A stretch of DNA of 64,000 bases from Arthrobacter crystallopoietes (GTDB taxonomy: Bacteria > Actinomycetota > Actinomycetes > Actinomycetales > Micrococcaceae), in the NCBI RefSeq assembly GCF_017603825.1, contig NZ_CP072014.1:3844001-3908000 (forward strand), read 5' to 3'. Below the pieces are notes generated by a model. It was not told the origin of the DNA. It worked only from the letters and a program-made list of their open reading frames with translations, and did no database searches. Positions within the stretch are counted from its first letter, which is position 1. Each line of letters starts with the position of its first letter. The translations under genes were made by a program, and so were the position numbers. This document shows positions 25,722 through 35,751 of the stretch, in pieces.

Positions 25722-26327
25722 ATGAACAACGCCACCCCTTTGCGGCAGGACAAGCCGGAACAGGAGCTAACCGAGGTACAGGCGCTTGCGCCTGCCAGCG
25801 GAGCGCCCCGGCCACTCACGGTCCGGCCAGTCAGGTCGCCGGATCCGGAGGAGTACTTCACACCCGTTATCCGGCTCCAGCCACGCCCTCCTGCGCAGCC
25901 CGCCGGCCAGGCAACGCATCGGGCGCCGGGCGGGCCGGTATCGGAGCAAACCCACGGCGTGGACGCCCAGGAACTGCGGCAGGTCACTGCTACCGCCAGA
26001 TCCGTGGCTCAGGCCGCAATGGAAGCGATTGATGGCACCCGCCCCGTCCAGCAGTTGGCTCGCTGGCTTGATCCGGTCTGCTACGAAAAGGTCGCCCGGC
26101 GCGCAGGCTTGGTAAGGGAACGCCAGGACCGCCGAGCTGCTGCTGGACAAGCCGTCCTACGGCTCCACCGCAGTGCCACCATCCGTTCCTCCCGCGTGTG
26201 CCAGGTCTCGGACAACGCTTATGAAGCGTCGCTGGTGATCGCTGAATCATCCAGAGTCCGCGCCGTGGCGCTACGCCTTGAATTCAGGCGCGGACTCTGG
26301 AAGGTCACCGCGTTGGAAATCGGGTGA
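25722..26327 (+). CDS. Rv3235 family protein
   Basis: A 201-residue protein with a disordered, Pro/Gln-rich first half and a conserved C-terminal domain (about 95-201). That domain begins ARSVAQAAMEAIDGTRPVQQLARWLDP and ends SSRVRAVALRLEFRRGLWKVTALEIG, the pattern of the actinobacterial Rv3235 family. In Mycobacterium the family also lies upstream of secA1. The ATG at 25722 has aggaaagg 7 nt upstream; in-frame ATG at 25704 is the alternative. Function is not established. It converges with secA with an 18-bp gap. Confidence 0.82.
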   Translation: MNNATPLRQDKPEQELTEVQALAPASGAPRPLTVRPVRSPDPEEYFTPVIRLQPRPPAQPAGQATHRAPGGPVSEQTHGVDAQELRQVTATARSVAQAAMEAIDGTRPVQQLARWLDPVCYEKVARRAGLVRERQDRRAAAGQAVLRLHRSATIRSSRVCQVSDNAYEASLVIAESSRVRAVALRLEFRRGLWKVTALEIG

Positions 26328-26345
26328 CAACAGATCAGGAGTGGT

Positions 26346-29087
26346 TTACTTCCGGCGACGTTTGGCGTCCTTTGCCGCCTTTGCGCCGTCGGAAGCTTGA
26401 GCCTGGTTCCCTGGCTTGCCCGAGTTCTGCCGCTCGACACGGGTCACCGCTTCGCCGGTAACGGTGGGAGCCGTGAACTGCAGCGACGCCGGGCGCTGAG
26501 GTGCCTCCAGACCTGCCGCGGTAATCTCCGGTGCCCGAACTGCACCGCGGCCATCCGTTACACCGGGAAGACCTGTTGGAGCAGGTTCTTTGACCTTGAC
26601 TTCAAGGTTGAACAGATACCCAATGCTCTCTTCGCGGATGGCTTCCATCATTGCCTGGAACATGATGAAACCCTCACGCTGGTATTCCACCAGAGGATCC
26701 CGCTGTGCCATCGCACGCAGGCCGATACCTTCCTTGAGATAGTCCATCTCATAGAGGTGTTCCTGCCACTTCCTGCCGATCACCGACAGCACAACCCGGC
26801 GCTCCAGCTCGCGCATGGTTGCGGCTCCAAGAGCCTCTTCACGCTGAGCGTATGCGACCTTGGCATCGGAAACGATTTCTTCACGGAGGAAGTCCGCCGT
26901 GACTTTCGACTTGCCGCCAGCTTCCTCGACCACTTCGTCGATGGTTAGCTGGATCGGGTACAGCTGCTTGAGGTTCGTCCAAAGCTGCTCGTAGTCCCAG
27001 TCATCGCCGTGACCTTCCTGGGTTGCCTCGTCCACCATGGCCGTGATGACGTCTTCGAGGAAGAAAGCGACCTTCTCATGCAGGTCATCGCCTTCGAGAA
27101 TGCGACGCCTGTCACCGTAGATCGCCTCGCGCTGGCGGTTCAGCACGTCGTCGTACTTCAACACATTCTTGCGTTGTTCGGCGTTGCGTCCCTCGACCTG
27201 GCCCTGGGCATTTTCGATTGCCTTGGACACCATTTTGGATTCCAGGGCCACGTCGTCAGGCATACGGGACGAGTTCATGATGCGTTCGGCTGCACCGGAG
27301 TTGAAGAGCCGCATCAGGTCATCAGTCAGTGAGAGGTAGAAGCGCGACTCGCCCGGATCGCCCTGGCGGCCGGAACGTCCGCGCAACTGGTTATCGATCC
27401 GGCGCGACTCATGGCGCTCGGTACCGAGCACGTAGAGCCCACCTAGCTCCTTGACCTCGTCATGTTCCGCCTTCACGGCCTTCTGCGCCGCTTCAAACGC
27501 CGCAGGCCAGGCCGCTTCGTACTCTTCGGGGTTTTCCGCGGGATCGAGTCCGCGCTTCTCCATTTCGGCCACCGCGTTGAATTCCGCGTTGCCGCCAAGC
27601 ATGATGTCTGTACCGCGGCCGGCCATGTTCGTCGCTACTGTGACCGCGCCCTTGCGCCCGGCCTGGGCCACAATGGCAGCTTCACGCGCATGGTTCTTGG
27701 CGTTCAACACCTCATGGCGTACACCCTGTTTCGCCAACTGCTTGGACAGGTACTCGCTCTTTTCGACACTCGTGGTGCCGACGAGCACCGGCTGCCCCTT
27801 TTCATGGCGCTCCGCAATATCCTTGACGACGGCGTCGAACTTTGCCAATTCGTTCTTGTAGATCAGATCCGACTGATCAACGCGGGCCATCGGCTTGTTG
27901 GTAGGAATGGGAACGACGCCGAGCTTGTAGGTGCTCATGAATTCGGCGGCCTCGGTTTCGGCCGTACCCGTCATGCCCGACAGCTTTTCGTAGAGCCGGA
28001 AGTAATTCTGCAGCGTGACCGTGGCCATCGTCTGGTTCTCGGCTTTGATCTCCACACCCTCTTTGGCCTCAATGGCCTGGTGCATGCCCTCGTTATAGCG
28101 GCGGCCGGCGAGAATTCGGCCCGTGTGTTCGTCGACAATGAGGACTTCGCCGTTGAGGATGACGTAGTCCTTGTCTCGTTTAAACAGTTCCTTGGCCTTG
28201 ATGGCGTTGTTGAGGAACCCGATCAGCGGTGTGTTGGCTGACTCATAGAGATTGTCGATGCCGAGGTAGTCCTCGACCTTTTCGATACCGGATTCCAGCA
28301 CGCCGACCGTGCGCTTCTTTTCATCGACTTCATAGTCGTCCTCAACGTTCAGCCGCTTCACCACGCGGGCGAACTCTGTATACCAGCGGTTCACGTCCCC
28401 CGAAGCCTGACCGGAAATGATCAGAGGAGTACGGGCCTCGTCGATCAGGATCGAGTCCACTTCGTCAACGACGGCGAAATGGTGCCCGCGCTGGACCAGC
28501 TCGTCCTTGCTCCAGGCCATGTTGTCGCGGAGATAGTCGAAGCCGAACTCGTTGTTGGTTCCATAGGTGATGTCGGCGTTGTACTGTTCGCGGCGGACGG
28601 ACGGGTTCTGGTTGGACAGGATGCAACCGCTGGTCAGACCGAGGAAGCGATAGACACGGCCCATTAGGTCGGACTGGTATTCGGCCAGATAGTCGTTGAC
28701 CGTGATGACGTGGACGCCTTGGCCGGTCAAGGCATTCAGATAGGCAGGAGCTGTCGCTACCAAGGTCTTGCCTTCACCGGTTTTCATTTCGGCGATATTG
28801 CCTAGATGAAGTGCAGCGCCACCCATAAGCTGGACATCGAAGTGGCGCAGGCCCAGTGTACGGCTGGACGCTTCCCTAACGGCGGCAAACGCTTCGGGCA
28901 AGAGATCATCGAGATGCTCGCCGTCCTGGTAGCGCTGTTTCAAAGTGTCCGTCTCGCCGCGAAGCTCAGCATCCGAGAGGGCTTTGAAGTCCTCTTCGAG
29001 AATGTTGATCGCGTCAGCATAGTTGCGAAGCCTCTTCAGCGTCTTTTTGTCGCCGGTTCTTAGGACTCGCTCGAGAATCGATGGCAC
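26346..29087 (-). CDS. secA: preprotein translocase ATPase SecA
   Basis: A 913-residue SecA that drives proteins through SecYEG. Walker A MKTGEGKT is at 101-108 and the DEAD-type [14 protein letters not shown] near 207. The preprotein cross-linking region, [14 protein letters not shown] in the second nucleotide domain, and the helical wing follow. The C-terminus is a short Lys/Ala tail without the CXCX8CH zinc motif, usual for actinobacterial SecA1. GTG at 29087 gives the standard [15 protein letters not shown] start with a gggag ribosome site; longer in-frame starts would lose it. Probably cotranscribed with the YcaQ-family gene. Confidence 0.97.
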   Translation of the reverse strand: MPSILERVLRTGDKKTLKRLRNYADAINILEEDFKALSDAELRGETDTLKQRYQDGEHLDDLLPEAFAAVREASSRTLGLRHFDVQLMGGAALHLGNIAEMKTGEGKTLVATAPAYLNALTGQGVHVITVNDYLAEYQSDLMGRVYRFLGLTSGCILSNQNPSVRREQYNADITYGTNNEFGFDYLRDNMAWSKDELVQRGHHFAVVDEVDSILIDEARTPLIISGQASGDVNRWYTEFARVVKRLNVEDDYEVDEKKRTVGVLESGIEKVEDYLGIDNLYESANTPLIGFLNNAIKAKELFKRDKDYVILNGEVLIVDEHTGRILAGRRYNEGMHQAIEAKEGVEIKAENQTMATVTLQNYFRLYEKLSGMTGTAETEAAEFMSTYKLGVVPIPTNKPMARVDQSDLIYKNELAKFDAVVKDIAERHEKGQPVLVGTTSVEKSEYLSKQLAKQGVRHEVLNAKNHAREAAIVAQAGRKGAVTVATNMAGRGTDIMLGGNAEFNAVAEMEKRGLDPAENPEEYEAAWPAAFEAAQKAVKAEHDEVKELGGLYVLGTERHESRRIDNQLRGRSGRQGDPGESRFYLSLTDDLMRLFNSGAAERIMNSSRMPDDVALESKMVSKAIENAQGQVEGRNAEQRKNVLKYDDVLNRQREAIYGDRRRILEGDDLHEKVAFFLEDVITAMVDEATQEGHGDDWDYEQLWTNLKQLYPIQLTIDEVVEEAGGKSKVTADFLREEIVSDAKVAYAQREEALGAATMRELERRVVLSVIGRKWQEHLYEMDYLKEGIGLRAMAQRDPLVEYQREGFIMFQAMMEAIREESIGYLFNLEVKVKEPAPTGLPGVTDGRGAVRAPEITAAGLEAPQRPASLQFTAPTVTGEAVTRVERQNSGKPGNQAQASDGAKAAKDAKRRRK

Positions 29088-29131
29088 TACATTGCTCCCA
29101 GTCGTTTGCACAGAATTCTGGCTTCATCAGT

Positions 29132-30403
29132 CTACGGGAGAGACGTATCAACCTCTGCTTTGGTTCCCGCAGGGCGGACAAGTGAACTCCGGCGCCGCCC
29201 CGACAGCAGATTCCTAAGCGGCCCAGCCAAGTCCCCGCGGTCCTCGACCCGGACGCCCTCCAGACCAAGCCAGTTGGACATCAGCTCCAGTTCGGCAGCA
29301 AGTTCGACGGCGGTATCCGCAGGTGCATCCGCCTCGCTGAAGGCGCCCTTGACCAGGAGCAGGCCTGCCGACCGGTCTGCCTTGAGGTCCACCCTGGCAC
29401 ACAAGGACTCCCGCAGCAGGAACGGCAGGACGTAGTACCCGTAGCGCCGCTGCGCGGCAGGGGTATAAATTTCGATCCGGTAGTGGAAGTGGAAAAGGCG
29501 TTCCAGCCGGCGCCGCTCGAAGACCAGCGAATCGAAGGGTCCGAGCAATGCGCGGCCACTCGCCGTCCGAGGCCGGAGCGCCTCGGTGTGCAGATAATGC
29601 GGTCCCTGCCACCCGTCGACAGATACTTCTTCCACCCTGCCTTCGGCCAGGAGCTGCTGCAAGGCCACCGCAGCCGGCTGAACCGGAATCCGGAAATAGT
29701 CGGCGAAACATTTGAGCGTACCAATGCCATGGGCTGTTGCGGCGGCATCTAACAACCGAACCATCGCATCGTGTTTCTCGGGCCGTAAGGAGGGATCGAT
29801 GCCTTTGGGCATCACTTTCCCGGTCAAAGCGTACAACCGCTCGAATTGAGCGTTCCGGCCAGCAGCGCTGATGTCACCGCGTTCAAACAGGTCTTCAAGC
29901 ACGCGTTTGGCCGCGTTCCAGTTCCACCCCCACTGGGCTGTGGAACGAGTTTCGGCATGACCAATCCGTTCGGCAACGGCTCGGGCGCTCAACGGACGCG
30001 ACGAAGCGAGAGCCTGCATGATCCGCTCCGACAAGTCAGCCCGGGTATCCGGGTCCATCGCAGACGCGCCCACCCATTTTCTTTGCTGCCACACGCGCAG
30101 GTCGTTGAAGTGGTCCGGCCGGATGTAGCTAGCTTCGTGCGCCCAGTACTCAACCATGCGTCTCGGAGCCTTGCCCGCAAAGCGATGAAGGATTTTGACG
30201 TCGTAATTACCCAGCCGGGAAAACAACGGCAGGTAATGGGCCCGGGTCAGCACGTTCACCGAATCAATTTGCAGCAGTTGCAGCCGGTCAAAGGTACGGC
30301 CCACCGCTCTTGCCGAAACAAGACCGGTGGGCCGCTCCCTGTGGAGGGACTGTGCAGCGAGCGCGATGCGCCGGGCCTGGCGGAGACTTACAGGTGCAGC
30401 CAT
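29132..30403 (-). CDS. YcaQ-family DNA glycosylase-like protein
   Basis: A 423-residue protein of the HTH_42/YcaQ family. Escherichia coli YcaQ and Streptomyces AlkZ members remove alkylated bases or unhook interstrand crosslinks. The N-terminal ARRIALAAQSL and FDRLQLLQIDSVNVLTRAHYLPLFSRLG motif, WAHEASYIRPDH, and the distal QRRYGYYVLPFLL segment match the family. The characteristic catalytic QxQ or QxD residues cannot be assigned with confidence here. It sits between hpf and secA with gaps of about 40 bp on each side, consistent with one transcript. Confidence 0.85.
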   Translation of the reverse strand: MAAPVSLRQARRIALAAQSLHRERPTGLVSARAVGRTFDRLQLLQIDSVNVLTRAHYLPLFSRLGNYDVKILHRFAGKAPRRMVEYWAHEASYIRPDHFNDLRVWQQRKWVGASAMDPDTRADLSERIMQALASSRPLSARAVAERIGHAETRSTAQWGWNWNAAKRVLEDLFERGDISAAGRNAQFERLYALTGKVMPKGIDPSLRPEKHDAMVRLLDAAATAHGIGTLKCFADYFRIPVQPAAVALQQLLAEGRVEEVSVDGWQGPHYLHTEALRPRTASGRALLGPFDSLVFERRRLERLFHFHYRIEIYTPAAQRRYGYYVLPFLLRESLCARVDLKADRSAGLLLVKGAFSEADAPADTAVELAAELELMSNWLGLEGVRVEDRGDLAGPLRNLLSGRRRSSLVRPAGTKAEVDTSLP

Positions 30404-30443
30404 CCACCTATCCTAGGCACTGGATTGCGCTTGCCTTAAGGTT

Positions 30444-31169
30444 CTAAGCGTTTGCTCCTTCTGCCGCGCGGTACGCCAGAAGCTCTTCCTTCGCGGTGGA
30501 TTCCTCTTTGCAATCGGCGTCCAGCGAAATCACACCATAGGTCCAGCCACGGCGCCGGTAGACCACACTCGGAGAGTTCGTTGCCGAATCGATGAACAAG
30601 TAAAAGTCGTGCCCGACGAGTTCCATGTTGTCGACAGCGTCGTCGAGCGTCATCGGCGGGGCCGGAAAGACCTTCCGGCGGATCAGGACCGGTGAATCGC
30701 CGGCCGGAATGTCATTCTCTATTTCATATTCGTCCATAGTTTGCGCTGACGGAGTGGAGCCGTTCAGGCTGGCCTCCGATGTCTCGACATGCAACGGCTT
30801 GGTGGTGCTTGCAGGTTCGAGCGACGCAGTAGCCTCATGGACGCCCTTGGGGTTGTGGCGTCCGTGGTGGACCTTGCGGCGGTCACGGGCCCGGCGAAGG
30901 CGTTCCATGAGCTTGCCGTAGGCCAGATCGAAGGCGGCAAATTTGTCAGCTGCGGTGGCTTCCGCACGAACAACGGGGCCGCGGCCTAGTACTGTGAGCT
31001 CGACGGTCATGGAGCTGTCCGCCTGACGAGCGTTTATTTCCTTCGTAATCTTGGCATCCAGCCGCTGAACCTTGTCGCCCAGCTGCTCTATTTTGGAGAT
31101 CTTCTCTTCGGCGTATTCCCGGAACCGGTCGGAGACCGAGAGGTTGCGGCCGTTGATATTGAATTCCAT
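30444..31169 (-). CDS. hpf: ribosome hibernation promoting factor, long form
   Basis: A 241-residue long HPF that dimerises 70S ribosomes into inactive 100S particles. Residues 1-105 form the S30AE/YfiA domain (MEFNINGRNLSVSDRFREY, FDLAYGKLMERLRRARDRRK). A variable acidic linker leads to the C-terminal dimerisation domain (about 180-241; VIRRKVF-like VLIRRKVFPAPPMT, EELVGHDFYLF-like MELVGHDFYLF). The frame is open for 36 codons upstream, but ATG at 31169 gives the family start and has a ggaggg ribosome site. A 248-bp upstream gap probably holds its own promoter, as expected for stress or stationary-phase control. Confidence 0.95.
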   Translation of the reverse strand: MEFNINGRNLSVSDRFREYAEEKISKIEQLGDKVQRLDAKITKEINARQADSSMTVELTVLGRGPVVRAEATAADKFAAFDLAYGKLMERLRRARDRRKVHHGRHNPKGVHEATASLEPASTTKPLHVETSEASLNGSTPSAQTMDEYEIENDIPAGDSPVLIRRKVFPAPPMTLDDAVDNMELVGHDFYLFIDSATNSPSVVYRRRGWTYGVISLDADCKEESTAKEELLAYRAAEGANA

Positions 31170-31417
31170 GGTGCCCTCCATAACTGCTTTAGATGACACA
31201 ACAGCGACTGAAGAAAATTTCTCCTCCCAGTCGCTGAAGACAGGCCCTCGTCCCTTTTTGCGGAGCCCATACTTCACGTTAAAGCAACGTCATCCTTTAT
31301 TCACCCCCTCCCCCGCGGATTTTTCCTAAAACGTCCCACATTGTTGGCTTCCGCCTTGTATCTGCGCGGATCCGCGCCATTACGCCTGCGGCTGATTCCG
31401 GTTTGTGTCGCGGTGCA

Positions 31418-32230
31418 TCAGGCCGTACCGGAGGGCGCGGATGTCGCAGCCACAACCACGCCTGCATCGACTACTGCGCCTGCCTCGTGCAGGGCCCGCG
31501 TCAACTCGGCCAGGGTCGCTCCGGTTGTCAGCACGTCATCGACCAGAATGCAGTGTCGGTTCTGCAGGGACGCGGTGTAGCGCCGCTTGATCCTCATGGA
31601 TGAGGAGACGTTGCTGCGCCGGCCGGATTTGCCCAGCGACTTCTGCGAAGCTGCCGGTACGATGCCTTTCGCCAATCCGGCTATACCGGATCGGACGCAG
31701 GCCGCGCGCAGCACGGACAATTCAGGCGGCAGGAGTTGCTGCCGCTCCAGTCGGCGCAGCAGCAAGTCCAGCGGGTCGTAGCCACGCCGTCTGCGCGAAC
31801 TGGTGCGGGAGGGCACCGGCACCAGAAAAACCCGTGGGTGGCCGCCGTCGATGTGCGCCGCGGCATGGACCGCGGCAGCGAGCGCAGGGGCCAGCGCGTG
31901 CAAAAGGTCCGTCCGGCCTTGGTTCTTATATGCCAGGATCGCCTGGGACAGCTCGTGCCGGTAACGGCCGGCAGCCATAACAGGCAGAACCTCGGCGAAG
32001 TCCGTCCCGACGAAGGGCAACGACTCGGCTCCGTCCTCGGCGCGGTAGGGCCGCACGGTCGCCCTGCGCAGCCTGCTCCGGCAGGGCGGACACAGAGTAT
32101 GGTCCTCGGCCCCGCAGCTGACGCAATCGGTAGGCAGCACAAGGTGGCCGAACTCCGCGATCCACCGCAGCACCCGCTGCACCGCGGCGTGGAAGTAAAC
32201 AGCATCAAACAGGGCGGCGGGGAACCACAT
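31418..32230 (-). CDS. comF: ComF-family amidophosphoribosyltransferase-like protein
   Basis: A 270-residue ComF protein with an N-terminal zinc ribbon (Cys36, Cys39, Cys47, Cys50) and a C-terminal phosphoribosyltransferase fold whose PRPP loop is ILVDDVLTTGAT. ComF proteins support DNA uptake in competent bacteria; the family is widespread also where competence is unproven. The ATG at 32230 follows a purine-rich site; ATG at 32251 is possible. It is separated from lpqB by a hairpin and keeps the mycobacterial order lpqB-comF-hpf-secA. Confidence 0.88.
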   Translation of the reverse strand: MWFPAALFDAVYFHAAVQRVLRWIAEFGHLVLPTDCVSCGAEDHTLCPPCRSRLRRATVRPYRAEDGAESLPFVGTDFAEVLPVMAAGRYRHELSQAILAYKNQGRTDLLHALAPALAAAVHAAAHIDGGHPRVFLVPVPSRTSSRRRRGYDPLDLLLRRLERQQLLPPELSVLRAACVRSGIAGLAKGIVPAASQKSLGKSGRRSNVSSSMRIKRRYTASLQNRHCILVDDVLTTGATLAELTRALHEAGAVVDAGVVVAATSAPSGTA

Positions 32231-32308
32231 GCTTCCACCCTCAAGCATCATTGACGGCCAGGCAACGCCCGTGCGCCGCCTGTGGACAACGAGCCACCCC
32301 TGCTGAGC

Positions 32309-32330
32309 GGGCAGCCTAATGGGGCTGCCC
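32309..32330 (-). terminator. hairpin downstream of lpqB
   Basis: GGGCAGCC (32309-32316) and GGCTGCCC (32323-32330) form a perfect 8-bp stem directly after the lpqB stop. There is no T-run, so termination may be partial. Confidence 0.55.
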
Positions 32331-32336
32331 TTCCGG

Positions 32337-34067
32337 TTATCCCGGGAATGACGGATCGATCACCAGCGGCGGCGGCTGTGGTGCCCAGCTGTTGCCGACC
32401 CGGATATACAGCGCTTCCTCCGTCTGGGCATAAACGTCCTGGTCTCCGTTGCCGGCGCTGATGTCCAGCATTCCGGTGAGTGGCGCCATCCGCTGCGAGC
32501 CGCCGTCGAGCCTTAATATTTCCGTTTCCACCGGTTCGTCGGCCGATGACTGCATGACGATCACCGTCGATTCGTTGGCCCACACCCCTGAATCCGCAGG
32601 AACGGAAGCATCCAGCTCGATCGGCGTGCTGATGCTGCGCGGCTGTCCGTCCTGGTCCCGGACCACGCCTGCAACGTAGACCTTGGATTCGTCTCCTTCA
32701 CGGGCGATGACCAGGGCGCGGGCGCCTTCCCGCGAGATCCTCAGTTCCTCGATGGTCCGCTCCGAGAACCATTGTGCGGTGATGTCGACCCGCGTCCGCT
32801 CCTCATCAGGGGCGATAGCGTAAACCGCTCCGCTCTGGTCGCCGGCGGCAGTCCAGGTCCAGCCGAACGGATCGACGCTGGGGGCCGTCAGCTGTGTTCC
32901 GGCCACCGCCTGATGCGCGGTCCTGTCCGGGCCAATAACGTACATCCGGTTGCGCCGCGCATTCAGGAAGCCGAAGTGCTCCTGGTCCAGGGACATGGCC
33001 GGATCACGGGGATTGAGTTCCGAGACAGCGGGCAGGTTCTGCGGCTCGACCGGACGCGAACCTTCGTAGAACGTGAGCTCATTGTCCAGTACGCCGATCT
33101 GGAGGCTGCCGACTGCGGGATTGGTCACGGCGGCCTGGAAGGCAGGATCCGGGGACGGCCCCAGATCGACCTCCCGCTGGTCCACGGTCATGTGCACTGT
33201 GCTGACCGTGTTCAACCCGCCCAGCGTTAGCTCCAGCTGCTGCTGCATCTGCTGTCGGCGCAAGAACGTGGTGCCGGTCAGGACTTCGGCCGAGAGGTCA
33301 ACCGTAGCCGCCCCGCTTTCCACCGGCACCGAACGCCTGACCAGCGTGGATCCCTCCGGGAAGGCACTGATCACCGCGCCGCTGAGGTACGGGGCCGGCC
33401 CTTCCAGAAGCGAGGAGACAATCGCCGCCGATACCCCCTGGCGGCTGGCGTACCAACGCACATCGGGCACCGCATAGGTGTACGTGGCGTCGTAGAAGTA
33501 GAGGTTGTAGGCGGAGAACAGCGTCTGGAAATCGACGTTGGAAACCATGGTGCCGTCCGGGATCTCGGCGATCCGCCATTCGCCGTCCACATCGGTCAAC
33601 ACCACCGGTACTGACTCTGTGGCGCCTTCCTCCGCCGGCTCGCGGATTCCGTGTTCGTCGATGACCGAGGCGACTTCGAGCTGCACCACGAATTCGGTGT
33701 CCGTGGGCGAGCCCACGATGTTCACTGAATTCCGGTAGACAACAGTGCGCTCAACCGGCTGCCATTCGCCCGCGAGCGACGGTGCAAGGAATTCACGCGC
33801 CGTGCGGTAATCGTCTTGCGCAGCGGTTCCCGCCAGCAGGAAGCCGTCGACAATGGCTTTGGGATCCGCGCCCGGGACAGGTCCCGGCGGATTGAAGGTG
33901 TACTCGGCCGCCTCAGTCTGGGGCTCTTCGCCCTGGCTGGTTCCTACCGGGCCCGACATGGGAATGGAGGAGCAGGCGCTGAGCATGACCAAGGCGGCAA
34001 GAAGTACGACGGCGGCGCGCAGCAGCGCGACCGGCCCGCCTTTGCGCTCACCCAACGTCCGTTGCAT
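32337..34067 (-). CDS. lpqB: lipoprotein LpqB
   Basis: A 576-residue secreted lipoprotein. The signal peptide ends in lipobox LSAC with Cys32 as the lipidated residue. The mature protein has GPVGTSQGEEP, a GerMN domain (about 170-290; VPVESGAATVDLSAEVL) and a C-terminal beta-propeller-like LpqB domain. In actinobacteria LpqB interacts with the extracytoplasmic part of MtrB and affects MtrA signalling. ATG at 34067 has a strong ggaggggg site and lies inside the end of mtrB (20-bp overlap), so the pair is translationally linked. Confidence 0.95.
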   Translation of the reverse strand: MQRTLGERKGGPVALLRAAVVLLAALVMLSACSSIPMSGPVGTSQGEEPQTEAAEYTFNPPGPVPGADPKAIVDGFLLAGTAAQDDYRTAREFLAPSLAGEWQPVERTVVYRNSVNIVGSPTDTEFVVQLEVASVIDEHGIREPAEEGATESVPVVLTDVDGEWRIAEIPDGTMVSNVDFQTLFSAYNLYFYDATYTYAVPDVRWYASRQGVSAAIVSSLLEGPAPYLSGAVISAFPEGSTLVRRSVPVESGAATVDLSAEVLTGTTFLRRQQMQQQLELTLGGLNTVSTVHMTVDQREVDLGPSPDPAFQAAVTNPAVGSLQIGVLDNELTFYEGSRPVEPQNLPAVSELNPRDPAMSLDQEHFGFLNARRNRMYVIGPDRTAHQAVAGTQLTAPSVDPFGWTWTAAGDQSGAVYAIAPDEERTRVDITAQWFSERTIEELRISREGARALVIAREGDESKVYVAGVVRDQDGQPRSISTPIELDASVPADSGVWANESTVIVMQSSADEPVETEILRLDGGSQRMAPLTGMLDISAGNGDQDVYAQTEEALYIRVGNSWAPQPPPLVIDPSFPG

Positions 34068-35751
34068 GGTGTTCCCCCTCCATCGTGACCTGCACATCCT
34101 GCCGTTCCGACGCGGACATTTCCGTGGGCCCGCCGTGGGCCTCGGCGGGCGGCAGCGGCAGCGGAGACCGCGTCAGCACCGTGTCCCGCCGCCGCGGCAA
34201 AGTCAGCCGGAAGCAGGATCCTTTTCCGGGTTGGCCCCAGGCCTGCAACCAGCCGCCATGCAGCCTGGCGTCCTCGGTCGCGATGGACAGCCCGAGCCCG
34301 CTGCCGCCAGTGGTCCGTGCCCGGGCCGGATCCGCCCGCCAGAACCTGTCGAAAACCCGGGATGCTTCCAGTGGCGTCATGCCGATGCCGTGGTCCCGCA
34401 CTTCAACGGCAACCGCGTCCTCGGAGGAAGCAACAATCACTTCCACCGGCTGCCCCTCGCCGTGCTCCAGGGCGTTGACGATGAGGTTACGCAGGATCCG
34501 GTCAATGCGGCGCGGATCCATCTCCACCACGCAACTGGTTTCGGCGGACACCAGCTCAAGTTCCGACCCGGAGTTCTCCGCCAACGGCTGCGCACCCTCC
34601 ATGGCGTGGCGGACGACGTCGAAAATTTCGGTTGGCTCTGCTTCCAGCACCGCCACGCCGGCATCGAAACGGGAGATCTCCAGCAGGTCAGCCAGGAGCG
34701 CCTGGAACCGCTCCACCTGGTGATAGAGCAATTCGGCAGATCGGGAATTGATTGCGTCGAAGTCCGAACGGGCATCGTAAAGGACCTCGGCTGCCATCCG
34801 CACCGTGGTCAGTGGGGTGCGCAGTTCATGGGAGACGTCGGAAACGAACCGCTGCTGCATCTCCGACAGCGTGGCGAGCTGGGTGATCTGTTCCTGCAGG
34901 CTGGCCGCCATCCGGTTGAAGGACTCGCCAAGCCGCGCCAGTTCGTCCTCGCCACGGACCTCCACCCGTTCCTGCAATTGACCGGCCGCCAGCTTCTCGG
35001 CCGCGATGGCAGTCTGGCTCACGGGATGCACTACGGCGCGCGTCAGCAGCCAGACAATCCCGCCGGTGAGTATCAGCAGCAGGCCTCCACCGATCCAGAG
35101 GATGCCGTGGATGAAGTCCAGGGTCTGCTGGACCGCGGACAGGTCATAGATCAGATAGAGCGCGTAAGTGTTGCCCGGTGGCAGCGACACCTGTGTGCCG
35201 AACGCAATTGCGGGTACATCGTGGTCTCCCCGGGGCAGGGCCATGGGCTGGCGGTACTGGCCGGTCCCACTGGCAACCGCTTGGCTGAGCCCTTCAGGGA
35301 TGATGCTCGCGGTAATGCTGGTGTTTGACCGGCTGGCAACGTAGAGGTTCTGCGCGTCCTTCATTGGAGTCAGCAGATAGTAGCGCGGCGTGCCCCCGCC
35401 GGTGCCTTCGAGCAGCTTCAAGGTGTCCGCCACCATGCTGGTGACTGTGGCTCGGTCGCTGGCCGCGGAGCCCTCGAAAATCCTCTTGGCCCGGTTCAGT
35501 TCCTGCCGGGACTCCGCCTCCGCCTGCTGCAGCCGGTCCTGGTACAGCCCCGAGGCAATCTGGCTGGAGAGGAATGCGCCCACGCCAAGAAAGGCAAAAG
35601 CGGTTAGGAGAACGGTTGCCGTCACCGTACGGAACTGCAGCGAGCGCCGCCATCTGGCCGCAATCTTGTCGCGGCCAGCCAGAACGGCGCGCCAGAACGG
35701 GGCGGCTGCCGCCTTCAGCCCCGATAACCACCGCGTGAGCGCGGGATTCAA
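34048..35751 (-). CDS. mtrB: sensor histidine kinase MtrB
   Basis: A 567-residue membrane kinase. The first membrane segment is about 43-66, an extracytoplasmic sensor about 67-212, the second membrane segment about 215-238, then HAMP. The phosphoacceptor is His308 in SDVSHELRTPL; N-box is LRNLIVNALEHG and G-boxes are DHGIGM and GGSGLGLSI. MtrAB controls cell-wall metabolism, division and osmotic responses in actinobacteria. Its start is adjacent to the mtrA stop. The C-terminal tail after the kinase core is longer and Pro-rich, carrying the overlap with lpqB. Confidence 0.96.
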   Translation of the reverse strand: MNPALTRWLSGLKAAAAPFWRAVLAGRDKIAARWRRSLQFRTVTATVLLTAFAFLGVGAFLSSQIASGLYQDRLQQAEAESRQELNRAKRIFEGSAASDRATVTSMVADTLKLLEGTGGGTPRYYLLTPMKDAQNLYVASRSNTSITASIIPEGLSQAVASGTGQYRQPMALPRGDHDVPAIAFGTQVSLPPGNTYALYLIYDLSAVQQTLDFIHGILWIGGGLLLILTGGIVWLLTRAVVHPVSQTAIAAEKLAAGQLQERVEVRGEDELARLGESFNRMAASLQEQITQLATLSEMQQRFVSDVSHELRTPLTTVRMAAEVLYDARSDFDAINSRSAELLYHQVERFQALLADLLEISRFDAGVAVLEAEPTEIFDVVRHAMEGAQPLAENSGSELELVSAETSCVVEMDPRRIDRILRNLIVNALEHGEGQPVEVIVASSEDAVAVEVRDHGIGMTPLEASRVFDRFWRADPARARTTGGSGLGLSIATEDARLHGGWLQAWGQPGKGSCFRLTLPRRRDTVLTRSPLPLPPAEAHGGPTEMSASERQDVQVTMEGEHHATDVG